Shown: piece by piece, positions 53,756-62,336 of the stretch
Position numbering within the stretch: the first letter of the stretch is position 1
Layout: every line of letters starts with the position of its first letter
DNA from: an uncultured Thermoanaerobaculum sp.
GTDB taxonomy: Bacteria > Acidobacteriota > Thermoanaerobaculia > Thermoanaerobaculales > Thermoanaerobaculaceae
DNA: 64,000 nt
Assembly: GCA_937934115.1 (NCBI GenBank)
Contig: CALHAH010000006.1
Location: forward strand, 1 to 64,000
Direction: 5' to 3'
Translations under genes and position numbers: made by a program
Notes under the pieces: generated by a model
Database searches by the model: none
The model's input: only the letters and a program-made list of their open reading frames with translations
What the model was told of the DNA's origin: nothing

Positions 53756-55285
53756 CTACCTGGACCCTATTTTAGACGCTTCGCGCACGTTTCTCATGCG
53801 CAAGCCCCGCTTGCGGATCTCCGATGAGGGGATCCCCATCTCCTCCCTGTACTTAGCAACCGTGCGGCGGGCAATCCTAATCCCTTGTCGGTTGAGCTGG
53901 CGGGCAATGCGGGCATCGGCCAGGGGCCGGGCGGGATCCTCGTTTGCGATGAGCTCACGGATCTTTTGCTTCACCGCCACCGAGGACACATCCCCCGCCA
54001 AAGCGTGGCTTAAGCCTGAATGGAAGAAGAACTTGAAGGGGAAAACTCCGCGCGGAGTGGCCATGTACTTGCCTTGCACCACCCGACTCACGGTACTCTC
54101 GTGCATTCCGATCTCGTCAGCCACATCTTTCAAAACCATGGGCCGGAGGTACTGGATCCCGTGCTCCAAAAAAGCCTCCTGACGTCGAACAATGGCTTCC
54201 GCCACGCGCACGATCGTGCTATGCCGCTGCTCCACGGCTCGCAAAAACCACAGGGCTTGCTTCATACGCTCGCGAACAAAGGCTCGGGTTTGAGGATCAG
54301 CAGCTGGGCTTGTGAGCAACTGCAGGTAACGCGGCGACAGGTGCACCTGCGGCAAGTTGTCGTCCACCAGTTCCACCACCCACCGCCCGTTCACCTTCTT
54401 GACGCAAACGTCAGGCTCGATCACGGTGCCGCTCCCGCCACCCACCAGCGCTCCCGGGTGCGCCGGCAACTTACGCAAAACCTCCAGGGCCCCCCGCACG
54501 TCATTCAGGCTCACCGCAAACCGGGCCGCCAGGCTCTCCCAGTCCTGCTGCAAAAGCTGCACAAACCCATGCTCCACAATGGCCTTGGCGAGCCGTTCCT
54601 CTTCCGTTGGCCTGGTCACCCGTGAAAGTTGCAGGAGCAAGCACTCTCGTAGGTCACGGGCCCCCACACCCGGGGGGTCCAGCGTTTGCACCCAACGCAG
54701 GGCCTCTTCCATGGTTTCCATTGGGACGCCAACCTGCGCCGAAAGCTCAGGCAAAGGGGTTCGCAGGTAGCCGTCAGCTTCCAAATTGCCGATGAGGAAC
54801 TGGCAAAGGCTCAAAAGCTCCGGGGGAACCGGGAGCAACCGCAGCTGGTCCAAAAGCGCTTCCGCCAGGGAGGGTTCCGGATTGGGGAGGTTGAAAAGCG
54901 GATCGAGCTCATCCTCCTCTAAGGCTGGATCGCCCTGGGGCGGGACATCGTGAAGGTCGTTGGCAAAGAGCGCCGAAAGCTCCACCTCGCCAACGCTTAA
55001 GGCACTTTCGCTTTCTTCGCTCCCCTCCCCGTTAACTCGCTCCCCCACCGGGGGTTCCTCTGCCTCCGCTACATCTGCCGCCGGTTCCGTGGCAGAAGCT
55101 GCCACCTCTTCCTCCACCTCCACGTCCTCGGAAAGCTCAAGCAAGGGGTTGGTTTCCAGTTCTTGGCGCAGTACCTGTTCCAATTCCAGACGTGAAAGCT
55201 GCAGGAGCTTAATGGCTTGCTGCAGTGCCGGTGTCATGAGAAGCCTTTGGGAAAGCTTCAACGAGGGCTTTTGGTTCACCGGCAT
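53756..55285 (-). CDS. rpoN: RNA polymerase sigma-54 factor
   Basis: A 509-residue sigma-54. Region I is LKLSQRLLMTPALQQAIKLLQLSRLELEQVLRQELETNPLLE, contacting activators and the -12 element. It is followed by an acidic region II and the core-binding and helix-turn-helix regions (LKDVADEIGMHESTVSRVVQGKYMATPRGVFPFKFFF). The RpoN box ARRTVAKYRE (about 472-481) recognises the -24 element. Transcription by it needs AAA+ activators, none of which is encoded in this window. It is 3 nt from lptB. Confidence 0.95.
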   Translation of the reverse strand: MPVNQKPSLKLSQRLLMTPALQQAIKLLQLSRLELEQVLRQELETNPLLELSEDVEVEEEVAASATEPAADVAEAEEPPVGERVNGEGSEESESALSVGEVELSALFANDLHDVPPQGDPALEEDELDPLFNLPNPEPSLAEALLDQLRLLPVPPELLSLCQFLIGNLEADGYLRTPLPELSAQVGVPMETMEEALRWVQTLDPPGVGARDLRECLLLQLSRVTRPTEEERLAKAIVEHGFVQLLQQDWESLAARFAVSLNDVRGALEVLRKLPAHPGALVGGGSGTVIEPDVCVKKVNGRWVVELVDDNLPQVHLSPRYLQLLTSPAADPQTRAFVRERMKQALWFLRAVEQRHSTIVRVAEAIVRRQEAFLEHGIQYLRPMVLKDVADEIGMHESTVSRVVQGKYMATPRGVFPFKFFFHSGLSHALAGDVSSVAVKQKIRELIANEDPARPLADARIARQLNRQGIRIARRTVAKYREEMGIPSSEIRKRGLRMRNVREASKIGSR

Positions 55286-55288
55286 AGG

Positions 55289-55999
55289 CTAAAGTTCAAA
55301 CTCCTCTCCCAGGTACACTTGCCTCACCAGCGGGTCGGAAGCGAGCATAACCGGATCCCCGCTTGCAAGAACCTTGCCGTCTTTTATGATGGACGCGCGA
55401 TCGGTAATTTTCAAGGTGTCGCGGACGTTGTGGTCGGTTATAAGGATCCCAAACCCCTCTTTTTTCAGGTAGCGGATAAGGCGCTGCAAGTCCAAAACCG
55501 TAATAGGGTCAATACCGGCAAACGGCTCGTCTAAGAGGAGAAAACGAGGCTCGGTCACCAAGGCGCGAGCGATTTCCAGCCGTCGGCGCTCCCCTCCGGA
55601 AAGGGTTTCCGCCGGCTGAAAGCGCACCTTCTCCAGCCCGAACTCGGAAAGCAGCCGGTTCACCCTTTCCTCCGCCTCGCTCCAGCTCACTCCTAAAAGT
55701 TCCAAGATGCCAAAGAGGTTTTGCTCTACCGTGAGCTTGCGAAAAACCGAGGGTTCCTGCGGCAGGTACGAAAGCCCCAGGCGTGCGCGCCGGTACATGG
55801 GCTCATGGGTGATGTCGGCACCTCCCAGTCGCACTTCCCCACCGTCGGGCCACACCAACCCCACCAGCATATAGAAGGTGGTGGTCTTGCCTGCGCCGTT
55901 AGGTCCCAAAAGCCCCACCACCTCGCCGGGGTGCAGGTCAAGACTCACCCCGTCCACCACCGTTCTGGCTCCGTACCGCTTGCAAAGGCCATAAGCCAC
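55289..55999 (-). CDS. lptB: LPS export ABC ATPase LptB
   Basis: A 236-residue ATPase that drives LPS extraction by LptF/LptG. Walker [11 protein letters not shown]-loop [20 protein letters not shown], signature [15 protein letters not shown], Walker [17 protein letters not shown] and switch [11 protein letters not shown] are complete. The GTG start gives [10 protein letters not shown]; its ribosome site is weak. It sits 14 nt after lptCA. Its permease partner is the fused protein about 12 kb away. Confidence 0.94.
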   Translation of the reverse strand: MAYGLCKRYGARTVVDGVSLDLHPGEVVGLLGPNGAGKTTTFYMLVGLVWPDGGEVRLGGADITHEPMYRRARLGLSYLPQEPSVFRKLTVEQNLFGILELLGVSWSEAEERVNRLLSEFGLEKVRFQPAETLSGGERRRLEIARALVTEPRFLLLDEPFAGIDPITVLDLQRLIRYLKKEGFGILITDHNVRDTLKITDRASIIKDGKVLASGDPVMLASDPLVRQVYLGEEFEL

Positions 56000-56013
56000 A
56001 AGCTTTCCATTGG

Positions 56014-57963
56014 CTACTGGGTCGGTGATGGTGTCCTCCTCGCCGGCACCTTTGCCGGCTTTTCGGGATGGTACAAGGTTTGGGAAGGGCTATCCATATC
56101 CCCGCCCACCTCCATGCTCCCACTCTTTCGGTTCCACGTAATCCTAGAAGCTTGGATGCGGTTACCCGGGGGCTCCTCGGCCACCGCTGGCGCGCCGGTC
56201 ACCAGCAGGCTCTCGGAGCTGCCATCGTACACCGCCAAATCCCCGAAAATACGACGTCCGGTGCCCTTTTCACCGATCACCACCTGCCCGCGGAATTCTC
56301 CCCGCAAGATTTCCCCCTTTTCCGTTAGCTGTGCCAAAAGCGTTTGGCTTTCCACGGTACCGCGCCCGTCCCGAAGGCGAACCCCACCGGAAAACAAAGC
56401 CTCCCCTTTAGCGCGCAGGTAGGTAAGCTGTGAAGCCTCGATGGTGCCACCGGGGCCACCATCACCCGCACTTTTAGACAAAACCTTGCCTCTTGCCTCC
56501 AGGGTCCCGCTTACCTCATCGAGAACCATTTCGTCGGCGCGCAAGAGTTGTTCTTTTTGCCAAATGCGCGCATCTCCAAGCAGGGTTACCCGATTGGCAT
56601 TGGCCACCGAGCCTTTCGCCTGGCGTGCGGCAAAACGCAACTCCCCCGTTTCCCCTGTTTCTTGCAGCGTGCCCTGAACGCCGCCCGTAGCCGTAAAGTT
56701 CCCCAGCTCGTCGAAGGTAACTCGTTGGCAGACACCACGCAGGTGGCGAGAGGAAAACTCCACTTGGCGTTCTCCTACAAGCTCCCCAGGTCCGCGGGGC
56801 ACCTTAGCCACCAGCGTGCTTCCCTGGGCTTGCCCAGCCGCCTCTTGCAGGACAACGTTACCGTAAGCCCGCACCTCCTGGGCCTGTCCTCCGCTAAAGG
56901 CCACCACCAGCCTTTCCGCGGACAACCTGGAAGGTTCTTCCCGGGGCTGGGAGCGGAAAGCACAGGCAAGCCCCAGGCCCTCGAGGCTCAGCAACCCCTC
57001 CCTTGCTGCCACGCCTTCAAAACGCCACGCGGAGAACTCGCGCACCTCGCCATCGGGCAACAGCACTCGTAGCCAGGCCCACCCGCCTTGCAGAGGTGCT
57101 TGGGCAGCAAAAGCCCATGTGCCATCCTCTTGGCGCTGGGCCTGGCTATCGCCCCACTGGCCCTCCACGGTTTCCCCGTTTTCGGTACGACCCACCAGCA
57201 CCACCGGTCCCACCAACGCCAACCGCTGTGGCGAGCCAGTGGTTTGGTCCAAAAAAAGGGTACCCGCCGGGGCTTCGAAGCGAAGGCTAGCACGAAAAAG
57301 CATCACCCCTGAGGGGAATGCCAGCACCCCCTCCTTGCGCCGGTAACCGGCAGTGGGCGCCAAAAGCGTCACCGGCTGGGTGCCCTCTTGATCGGCCACC
57401 AGACTCACCCCGTCGTCTAGCGTGACCAAGTCGTCCGCAAGAGAGCTTGTGAGGGTCCCCGCCAACCCTCCCCATCCCACCCCTGCAAAGCTTACCGGCC
57501 CTCGGGAGCGCAGCCGCTGCTCGCCGCTCTCCACGGAAAAGCCCTGAGCCCGGGCTACCACCCCATGCCCCAAGCGTAAAAGCGGGTCTCCTTCCACCAA
57601 GGCTTGATTGGTGCGCTGGTGGAAGCGGGCTTTTTTTGCCACCAAACCGTAGGCCACTTCGCCACTTTGAAAAAACGTCAAGTCCACATCGGTGAGTTCT
57701 AGCCAACCCGACGCAAACTCCACGGACTCCTTGGCAGCCAACCGAAAGCTGGGGGTTACACCCAGCGCGTAGGTAAAAACAAAGCCCTTCTGTACACGAA
57801 CCGGCTGCTCGTTTTGTCCTGCTGCTGGCGTGCGACCAGGGGCCTCGGCTATCGGTGCTCGCCGCTGCCACTGACGGTACACTAAAAGGCCCACCAGCAA
57901 AGTGAGCCAAGCTCCCAGCAAGCTGGCGGTAACCGTCCGAAAAAGGCGTGTGCGGGTTTTCAC
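56014..57963 (-). CDS. LptC/LptA-type LPS transport protein
   Basis: A protein of about 649 residues anchored by an N-terminal helix ([21 protein letters not shown]). The long periplasmic part is rich in the short strands of OstA/LptA/LptC jellyrolls ([71 protein letters not shown]). It seems to combine an LptC-like anchor with several LptA-like modules, far longer than either alone (about 190 residues each). It would bridge inner and outer membranes. The GTG start overlaps the accA stop (GTGA), and lptB follows. Confidence 0.82.
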   Translation of the reverse strand: MKTRTRLFRTVTASLLGAWLTLLVGLLVYRQWQRRAPIAEAPGRTPAAGQNEQPVRVQKGFVFTYALGVTPSFRLAAKESVEFASGWLELTDVDLTFFQSGEVAYGLVAKKARFHQRTNQALVEGDPLLRLGHGVVARAQGFSVESGEQRLRSRGPVSFAGVGWGGLAGTLTSSLADDLVTLDDGVSLVADQEGTQPVTLLAPTAGYRRKEGVLAFPSGVMLFRASLRFEAPAGTLFLDQTTGSPQRLALVGPVVLVGRTENGETVEGQWGDSQAQRQEDGTWAFAAQAPLQGGWAWLRVLLPDGEVREFSAWRFEGVAAREGLLSLEGLGLACAFRSQPREEPSRLSAERLVVAFSGGQAQEVRAYGNVVLQEAAGQAQGSTLVAKVPRGPGELVGERQVEFSSRHLRGVCQRVTFDELGNFTATGGVQGTLQETGETGELRFAARQAKGSVANANRVTLLGDARIWQKEQLLRADEMVLDEVSGTLEARGKVLSKSAGDGGPGGTIEASQLTYLRAKGEALFSGGVRLRDGRGTVESQTLLAQLTEKGEILRGEFRGQVVIGEKGTGRRIFGDLAVYDGSSESLLVTGAPAVAEEPPGNRIQASRITWNRKSGSMEVGGDMDSPSQTLYHPEKPAKVPARRTPSPTQ

Positions 57964-58919
57964 CGCTCGGCGACCACGCCCAAGGCCCGGAAACGCTGGT
58001 AGCGCCGCTCGGTAAGCTCCTTGGGCTTGAGCCGGGCAAGCTCGTGCAGGTGCTTGCAAATGGCTTGGCCTACGGTGCGAATCGCCAGTTGCGGCGCCAT
58101 GTGCGCGCCACCCAAAGGCTCCGGGAGAACCTCGTCCACCACCCGGAAGCGCAAGAGGTCGGTGGCTGTAAGCCGCAAAGCAGCGGCCGCCTGTTGCACC
58201 GCCGATTGATCCTTCCACAGAATGGCAGCGCACCCTTCGGGGGAGATCACCGAATAAATCGCGTGTTCCATCATCAGCACCCGATCGCCCACGGCAATGG
58301 CCAGTGCCCCTCCCGAGCCCCCTTCCCCCGTGATTACCACCACGATGGGCACTTCCAGCATGGCCATAGCCCGAAGGTTGTACGCTATGGCCTCAGCTTG
58401 CCCGCGCTCTTCGGCGTCAATTCCAGGGTAAGCCCCGGGGGTATCCACAAAGCACACGATGGGCCGGCCAAACTTGGCTGCCAGTTCCATCACACGCAAA
58501 GCCTTGCGATACCCCTCCGGCTTGGGCTGACCAAAGTTGCGGTAAAGACGTTCCTTGGTGTCACGCCCTTTCTGGTGACCCACCACCGCCACCGACTCTC
58601 CATCCAGGCGCGCAAAGCCTGCAACAATGGCCGGATCATCGGCAAAGCGACGATCACCGTGAAGCTCCACCCAATCGGTAAAAAGTCCCCGGATGTAGTC
58701 CAAGGTGTACGGGCGCTCGGGGTGTCGGGCGAGGAGGCATTTTTGCCATGGAGTGAGACTGGCGGTGACTCTGCGCACCTCCTCCTCCAAAGCTTCCCTC
58801 ACCGCTGCTGCTTCCTCCCGAGCTTGGGTGGTTCCTAAGGCCTCCAATTCGGCCAGGCGGGCACGTAGTTCCTCCACACGGGCCAAAAACGGTGGTACCG
58901 GCAAGCTCCCCATGGCCAT
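57960..58919 (-). CDS. accA: Acetyl-CoA carboxylase carboxyltransferase subunit alpha
   Basis: A 319-residue subunit which, with AccD, transfers carboxyl from biotin to acetyl-CoA for fatty-acid synthesis. Signature sequences are RPYTLDYIRGLFTDWVELHGDRRFADD, GHQKGRDTKERLYRNFGQPKPEGYRKALRVM, FVDTPGAYPGIDAEERGQAEAIA and GEGGSGGALAIAVGDRVLMMEHAIYSVISPEGCAAILW. The ATG at 58919 is preferred. No accD is nearby. It is translationally coupled to the LPS transport gene, tying lipid supply to envelope assembly. Confidence 0.95.
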   Translation of the reverse strand: MAMGSLPVPPFLARVEELRARLAELEALGTTQAREEAAAVREALEEEVRRVTASLTPWQKCLLARHPERPYTLDYIRGLFTDWVELHGDRRFADDPAIVAGFARLDGESVAVVGHQKGRDTKERLYRNFGQPKPEGYRKALRVMELAAKFGRPIVCFVDTPGAYPGIDAEERGQAEAIAYNLRAMAMLEVPIVVVITGEGGSGGALAIAVGDRVLMMEHAIYSVISPEGCAAILWKDQSAVQQAAAALRLTATDLLRFRVVDEVLPEPLGGAHMAPQLAIRTVGQAICKHLHELARLKPKELTERRYQRFRALGVVAER

Positions 58920-58987
58920 GAGGGTATCGCCTCGCCGCGCAATTGACAAGCGGCACCTGGTGCGTGCCCATCACCTGCCCCCAGCGG

Positions 58988-59728
58988 CTACCGTCGTTGC
59001 GCTTCGCGGACCAACGCGTAAAGCCATGAGGCGTGCGCGGCTCTCTCAGCAATGATCCGCTGGCGGGCCAAAAAAGGGGCGCTGTGGGTTTTGGGGTTAT
59101 CGCGGGCGGGAGCGGGAATGGCTGCAGCCAGCAGGGCCGCCTGGTTTGGGGTGAGCTCTTTGGCAGAACAGCCAAAATAAGTCTTTGAGGCCGCTTCCAC
59201 ACCAAAAACCCCCGGGCCAAACTCGGCAATGTTCACGTAAAGTTCCAAAATCCGCCTTTTACCAAGCTGCCTTTCCAAATTCCAGGCAAGCCGCATTTCC
59301 GCGAGCTTGCGTGTTACGCTCCGCTGGCGGGAAAGGAACAGGTTCTTGGCCAGTTGCTGGGAAATGGTGGAAGCTCCGCGCAGCCTCTGCCCCGCAAACC
59401 ACTGGCGGAAAGCCTCCGCCCAAGCACTCCCGTCCACCCCTTTGTGGTGGAAGAAGTTGATGTCCTCGCTCACCAGTATGGCCACCAGTAAATGTTCTGA
59501 AACTTGCTCCAAAGGTACGTAAGAAAAACGCATTTTTTGTTTGCTTCCCGCTTTTTCCCACACCTCCACTTGCCGCAAAGCCGCAGCCCAAAGGCTTTTA
59601 GGCGCACCGGAACGCCAAGGGTCCAGGTTCGGCAGGGGCCACAGCACCAGAACAACCACCAAGCCCAGGGCAGCGACAGCCACCAAGCTTACGGCTGCCC
59701 ATTTGCCATAATACCGCCGCCCTACCAT
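58988..59728 (-). CDS. mtgA: Monofunctional peptidoglycan glycosyltransferase
   Basis: A 246-residue GT51 enzyme that polymerises lipid II. It has an N-terminal anchor (WAAVSLVAVAALGLVVVLVLWPL) and the GT51 motifs VSEDINFFHHKGVDGSAW (catalytic Glu), GASTISQQLAKNLFLS, RKLAEMRLAWNLERQLGKRRILELYVNIAEFGPGVFGVEAA and ALLAAAIPAP. No transpeptidase domain follows, matching MtgA length. It diverges from the GT39-type gene 28 nt away and is probably cotranscribed with accA, 68 nt downstream. Confidence 0.93.
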   Translation of the reverse strand: MVGRRYYGKWAAVSLVAVAALGLVVVLVLWPLPNLDPWRSGAPKSLWAAALRQVEVWEKAGSKQKMRFSYVPLEQVSEHLLVAILVSEDINFFHHKGVDGSAWAEAFRQWFAGQRLRGASTISQQLAKNLFLSRQRSVTRKLAEMRLAWNLERQLGKRRILELYVNIAEFGPGVFGVEAASKTYFGCSAKELTPNQAALLAAAIPAPARDNPKTHSAPFLARQRIIAERAAHASWLYALVREAQRR

Positions 59729-59756
59729 GGCCCCATTGTAGGGCGAGGAGGTATCC

Positions 59757-61349
59757 GTGCAGGCGAAGACCCTCTACGCGTTCGCGCTTGTGGCATTGGC
59801 CGTCGCTTTTTTCGCCACGGTGCCTTTCCGCGGCCTCTTCGAGCCCGACGAAAGCCGCTACGCCCTTGTAGCCCAAGGGATGCTCCAGGAGGGCCATTGG
59901 CTGGTACCGCATTTGGAAGGGCGCCCTTACACCCACAAGCCTCCCCTCTACCTGTGGTTGCTGGCGGGTTTGAGGGGTTTGGGCTTGCCATGGACCGTCG
60001 CCGGGGTGCTGCCCTCCTTTGCTGCTGCCCTGGCTCTTTTGCTTTTTCTCCCCAGCTTCGGGCGAAAGCTGGGCCTTACGGCCGAGGAGAGCTACCTTGC
60101 TGCCGCCGCTCTTGCCGCATGTCCGCTTTTTGCCACTATGGCGGTAGCCGCAAGAATGGACATGCTATTGGCTTTAACTGTAAGCCTTGCCCTCGCTGCG
60201 GCTTGGCAGTTGCTCGCGGCGGAAACCGATGCTCCTGCGTGGAGATGGGTGTTCTGGGTAGCCGTGGGCGCCGGGGTTATGAGCAAAGGCCCGGTAGCGC
60301 TGGCACTTTTAGCCCTCACGTTGGCGTTTTTTGCCCTGGGAAGGCCCTCGAGGTTGCCCTTTCGCCGCCTTTTTGCCGGTGGCGCGTGGACCGCTGCCCT
60401 GGGCCCAGTGTTGCTCTGGTTCCTGCCGGCAGCGGCAAGCCAAGGATGGGCCTGGGTGGAGGAAATCCTTATCCGCCAATCGGCGGGAAGAATGGTGCAA
60501 AGCTTTGCCCATAGGGAGCCGTTTTACTTCCATTTGCTTACCTGGCCGGTAACCGGTTTCCCCGCATCGCTTTTGGCTTTAGGGGCTTCCGTGGTCCTCT
60601 GGCGGCGGGCGCAAGAGATCGTCCTTCGCTACCTGTGCTCGGCGTTTTTGGCCATTTTTGTCTTCTTTTCGGTGATATCAGGCAAGCTGGTGGTCTACCT
60701 GTTGCCCCTTGCGCCCGTGGCCGCCCTCTTGGGCGTGTACGCGCTGCGGGTCAAGGCGCGCTGGGTATCGTGGGCGGTGGCTCTTTCCGCCTTCGTGGGC
60801 ATGGCGTTGGGGGTAGGGTTCGCCACCCTCCCCTCCTGGCGGAGCGAGCTTTCCCTGTCGCCGGTGATTTCGCTGCTACTCGGGGGTACCCTGGCGGTGC
60901 TCGCGGGTAGGGCCGCGGTTTTGGCCTTTCGCGGCCTGACCTTTCAGGCCTTTTCCATCCTCGTGGGTGCTGGCCTTTTCTTCACTTTGGCAATTCTCCC
61001 AGTTGCTACCCATGCTTTGGATGCCCGCTTGAGCGTCCGCGCCATTGCCCAGCGCTACGCAATCCTGGAAAAACCCCGAGAAAAGGGGCTGGTCTACCGT
61101 GAGAGCCTTTCCGGCCTTGCGGTTTTCAGCGGGAAGCCTTTTACCCGCTTGGAAAACCCACAAGCCTTGCTGGCAGCCCTGCGCTCCGGCCGTGCGGTGG
61201 TGATGACCCAAAAGGACTGGCAAAGGCTGAGCTCCAGCTTAAACGGGGAAGCCTTCCTCGTGGAGAGCTTCCCGTACCGCCGCGCGGCGTTGCTTTTGGT
61301 TTACAGCCACCAAGCCTTGCGCGCTTCCGAAGAGGAGCAAGGACCGTAG
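59757..61349 (+). CDS. GT39-family membrane glycosyltransferase (ArnT-like)
   Basis: A 530-residue protein with about 12 membrane segments. It belongs to the ArnT/PMT group using polyprenyl-phosphate sugars. The first periplasmic loop carries the catalytic acidic motif FEPDESRYALVAQGMLQEGHWLVPHLEGRPYTHKPPLYLWLLAGL. It may add a sugar or aminoarabinose to lipid A or another envelope acceptor; substrate is unknown. The GTG start has GAGGAGG 6 nt upstream. Its last 111 nt overlap antisense with the adjacent GT gene. Confidence 0.85.
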   Translation: MQAKTLYAFALVALAVAFFATVPFRGLFEPDESRYALVAQGMLQEGHWLVPHLEGRPYTHKPPLYLWLLAGLRGLGLPWTVAGVLPSFAAALALLLFLPSFGRKLGLTAEESYLAAAALAACPLFATMAVAARMDMLLALTVSLALAAAWQLLAAETDAPAWRWVFWVAVGAGVMSKGPVALALLALTLAFFALGRPSRLPFRRLFAGGAWTAALGPVLLWFLPAAASQGWAWVEEILIRQSAGRMVQSFAHREPFYFHLLTWPVTGFPASLLALGASVVLWRRAQEIVLRYLCSAFLAIFVFFSVISGKLVVYLLPLAPVAALLGVYALRVKARWVSWAVALSAFVGMALGVGFATLPSWRSELSLSPVISLLLGGTLAVLAGRAAVLAFRGLTFQAFSILVGAGLFFTLAILPVATHALDARLSVRAIAQRYAILEKPREKGLVYRESLSGLAVFSGKPFTRLENPQALLAALRSGRAVVMTQKDWQRLSSSLNGEAFLVESFPYRRAALLLVYSHQALRASEEEQGP

Positions 61350-62336
61350 CCACCCCACGTAACGAGGGGCCAGAGCTCGGAGATCGTAAAGCTTTTCTGC
61401 CCTGGCTCGCGCTTTTTGCCCCATGGCGGCCCGCAAGGAAGGGTTTTCCAAAAGGCGTGTCAGGGCCGCCAACCACTCTTGCGGGGTTTTTGCCCAAAAC
61501 CCGGTTTCGCCGTTTTGCACAACCTCGCGGTTGGCACCTACCGGCGACGCCACGCAGGGAAGCCCTGCCGCGGCGTATTGGATACACCGATACCCGCCCT
61601 TGCCCTGGGTCCAAAGGTCATCACTCAGGGGAGCCACGCCCAGGTGGCAACGGGCCAAGCTTTCCCCTTCGGTGGCCTCGCTCCACGGCACCAGCTCGAG
61701 GTGGATACCGGAAAGCCTCGGTACGCGATCGGAAATAACCCTCAGGCGGAAACGAAAACGGCGGCTTAAAGCTTGCAGCACACCCTCCAGGTCCTCTAAA
61801 TAGCGGAGGTTCTTACCGAGCCCAATCCACCCAAGGGTCACCTCCTCCTGGGCCCCTGGCTGCGCTAGCGGGTAGCGGCGCAGATCCACCGGAGTGGGGT
61901 ACACCACCGTGCCAGTAGCGAACAAGGCAACCTGCCGTTCCAGCTCCCGGGAGCCCACCACCGTCAGCGCGCAGTTCCGTACCATGCGGGCAAAGCGTCG
62001 GCGTCGCCACCACGCCTGGTCCGGGGGCTCCCCGTGCCGTTTGGGCTTGCCGTACATCACCGCATCGTCCACATCCAGCACCCACAGCGGGCACCAACGA
62101 CGAACCAAAAAATCTTCGCCCAAAAGCAGCTTTAGTTTGGAGAACAACAAAAGCTCCGAGGCGCGGAAAGCCGCAAAGAGCCGCAGCACCCTGAGCCATT
62201 CGGGACGGCGGGGCAAAACCACTGTGGTTAGCTCCAACCCCGCCGCCAGAGCGTAGGGCTTAAGGCTTGCCAACCGCAGGCGGTAGGAGGGTGCGTTGCG
62301 GTTAGCCACAACCACGGTAACCCGCTTTAACGCCAC
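61239..62336 (-). CDS. GT4-type glycosyltransferase
   Basis: A protein of about 365 residues with a GT-B fold. The N-terminal half has a divergent acceptor domain (VTVVVANRNAPSYRLRLASLKPYALAAGLELTTVVLPRRPEW). The C-terminal donor domain contains LGWIGLGKNLRYLEDL, IQYAAAGLPCVASPVGANREVVQNGETGFWA and TRLLENPSLRAAMGQKARARAEKLYD. The donor and acceptor cannot be told. The GTG at 62336 follows AAGGGGGG and overlaps the PBP stop by 10 nt. The C-terminus overlaps the ArnT-like gene antisense by 111 nt; the true stop at 61239 is clear (TAA). Confidence 0.85.
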   Translation of the reverse strand: MALKRVTVVVANRNAPSYRLRLASLKPYALAAGLELTTVVLPRRPEWLRVLRLFAAFRASELLLFSKLKLLLGEDFLVRRWCPLWVLDVDDAVMYGKPKRHGEPPDQAWWRRRRFARMVRNCALTVVGSRELERQVALFATGTVVYPTPVDLRRYPLAQPGAQEEVTLGWIGLGKNLRYLEDLEGVLQALSRRFRFRLRVISDRVPRLSGIHLELVPWSEATEGESLARCHLGVAPLSDDLWTQGKGGYRCIQYAAAGLPCVASPVGANREVVQNGETGFWAKTPQEWLAALTRLLENPSLRAAMGQKARARAEKLYDLRALAPRYVGWLRSLLLFGSAQGLVAVNQKQRRAAVREALHEEGFPV

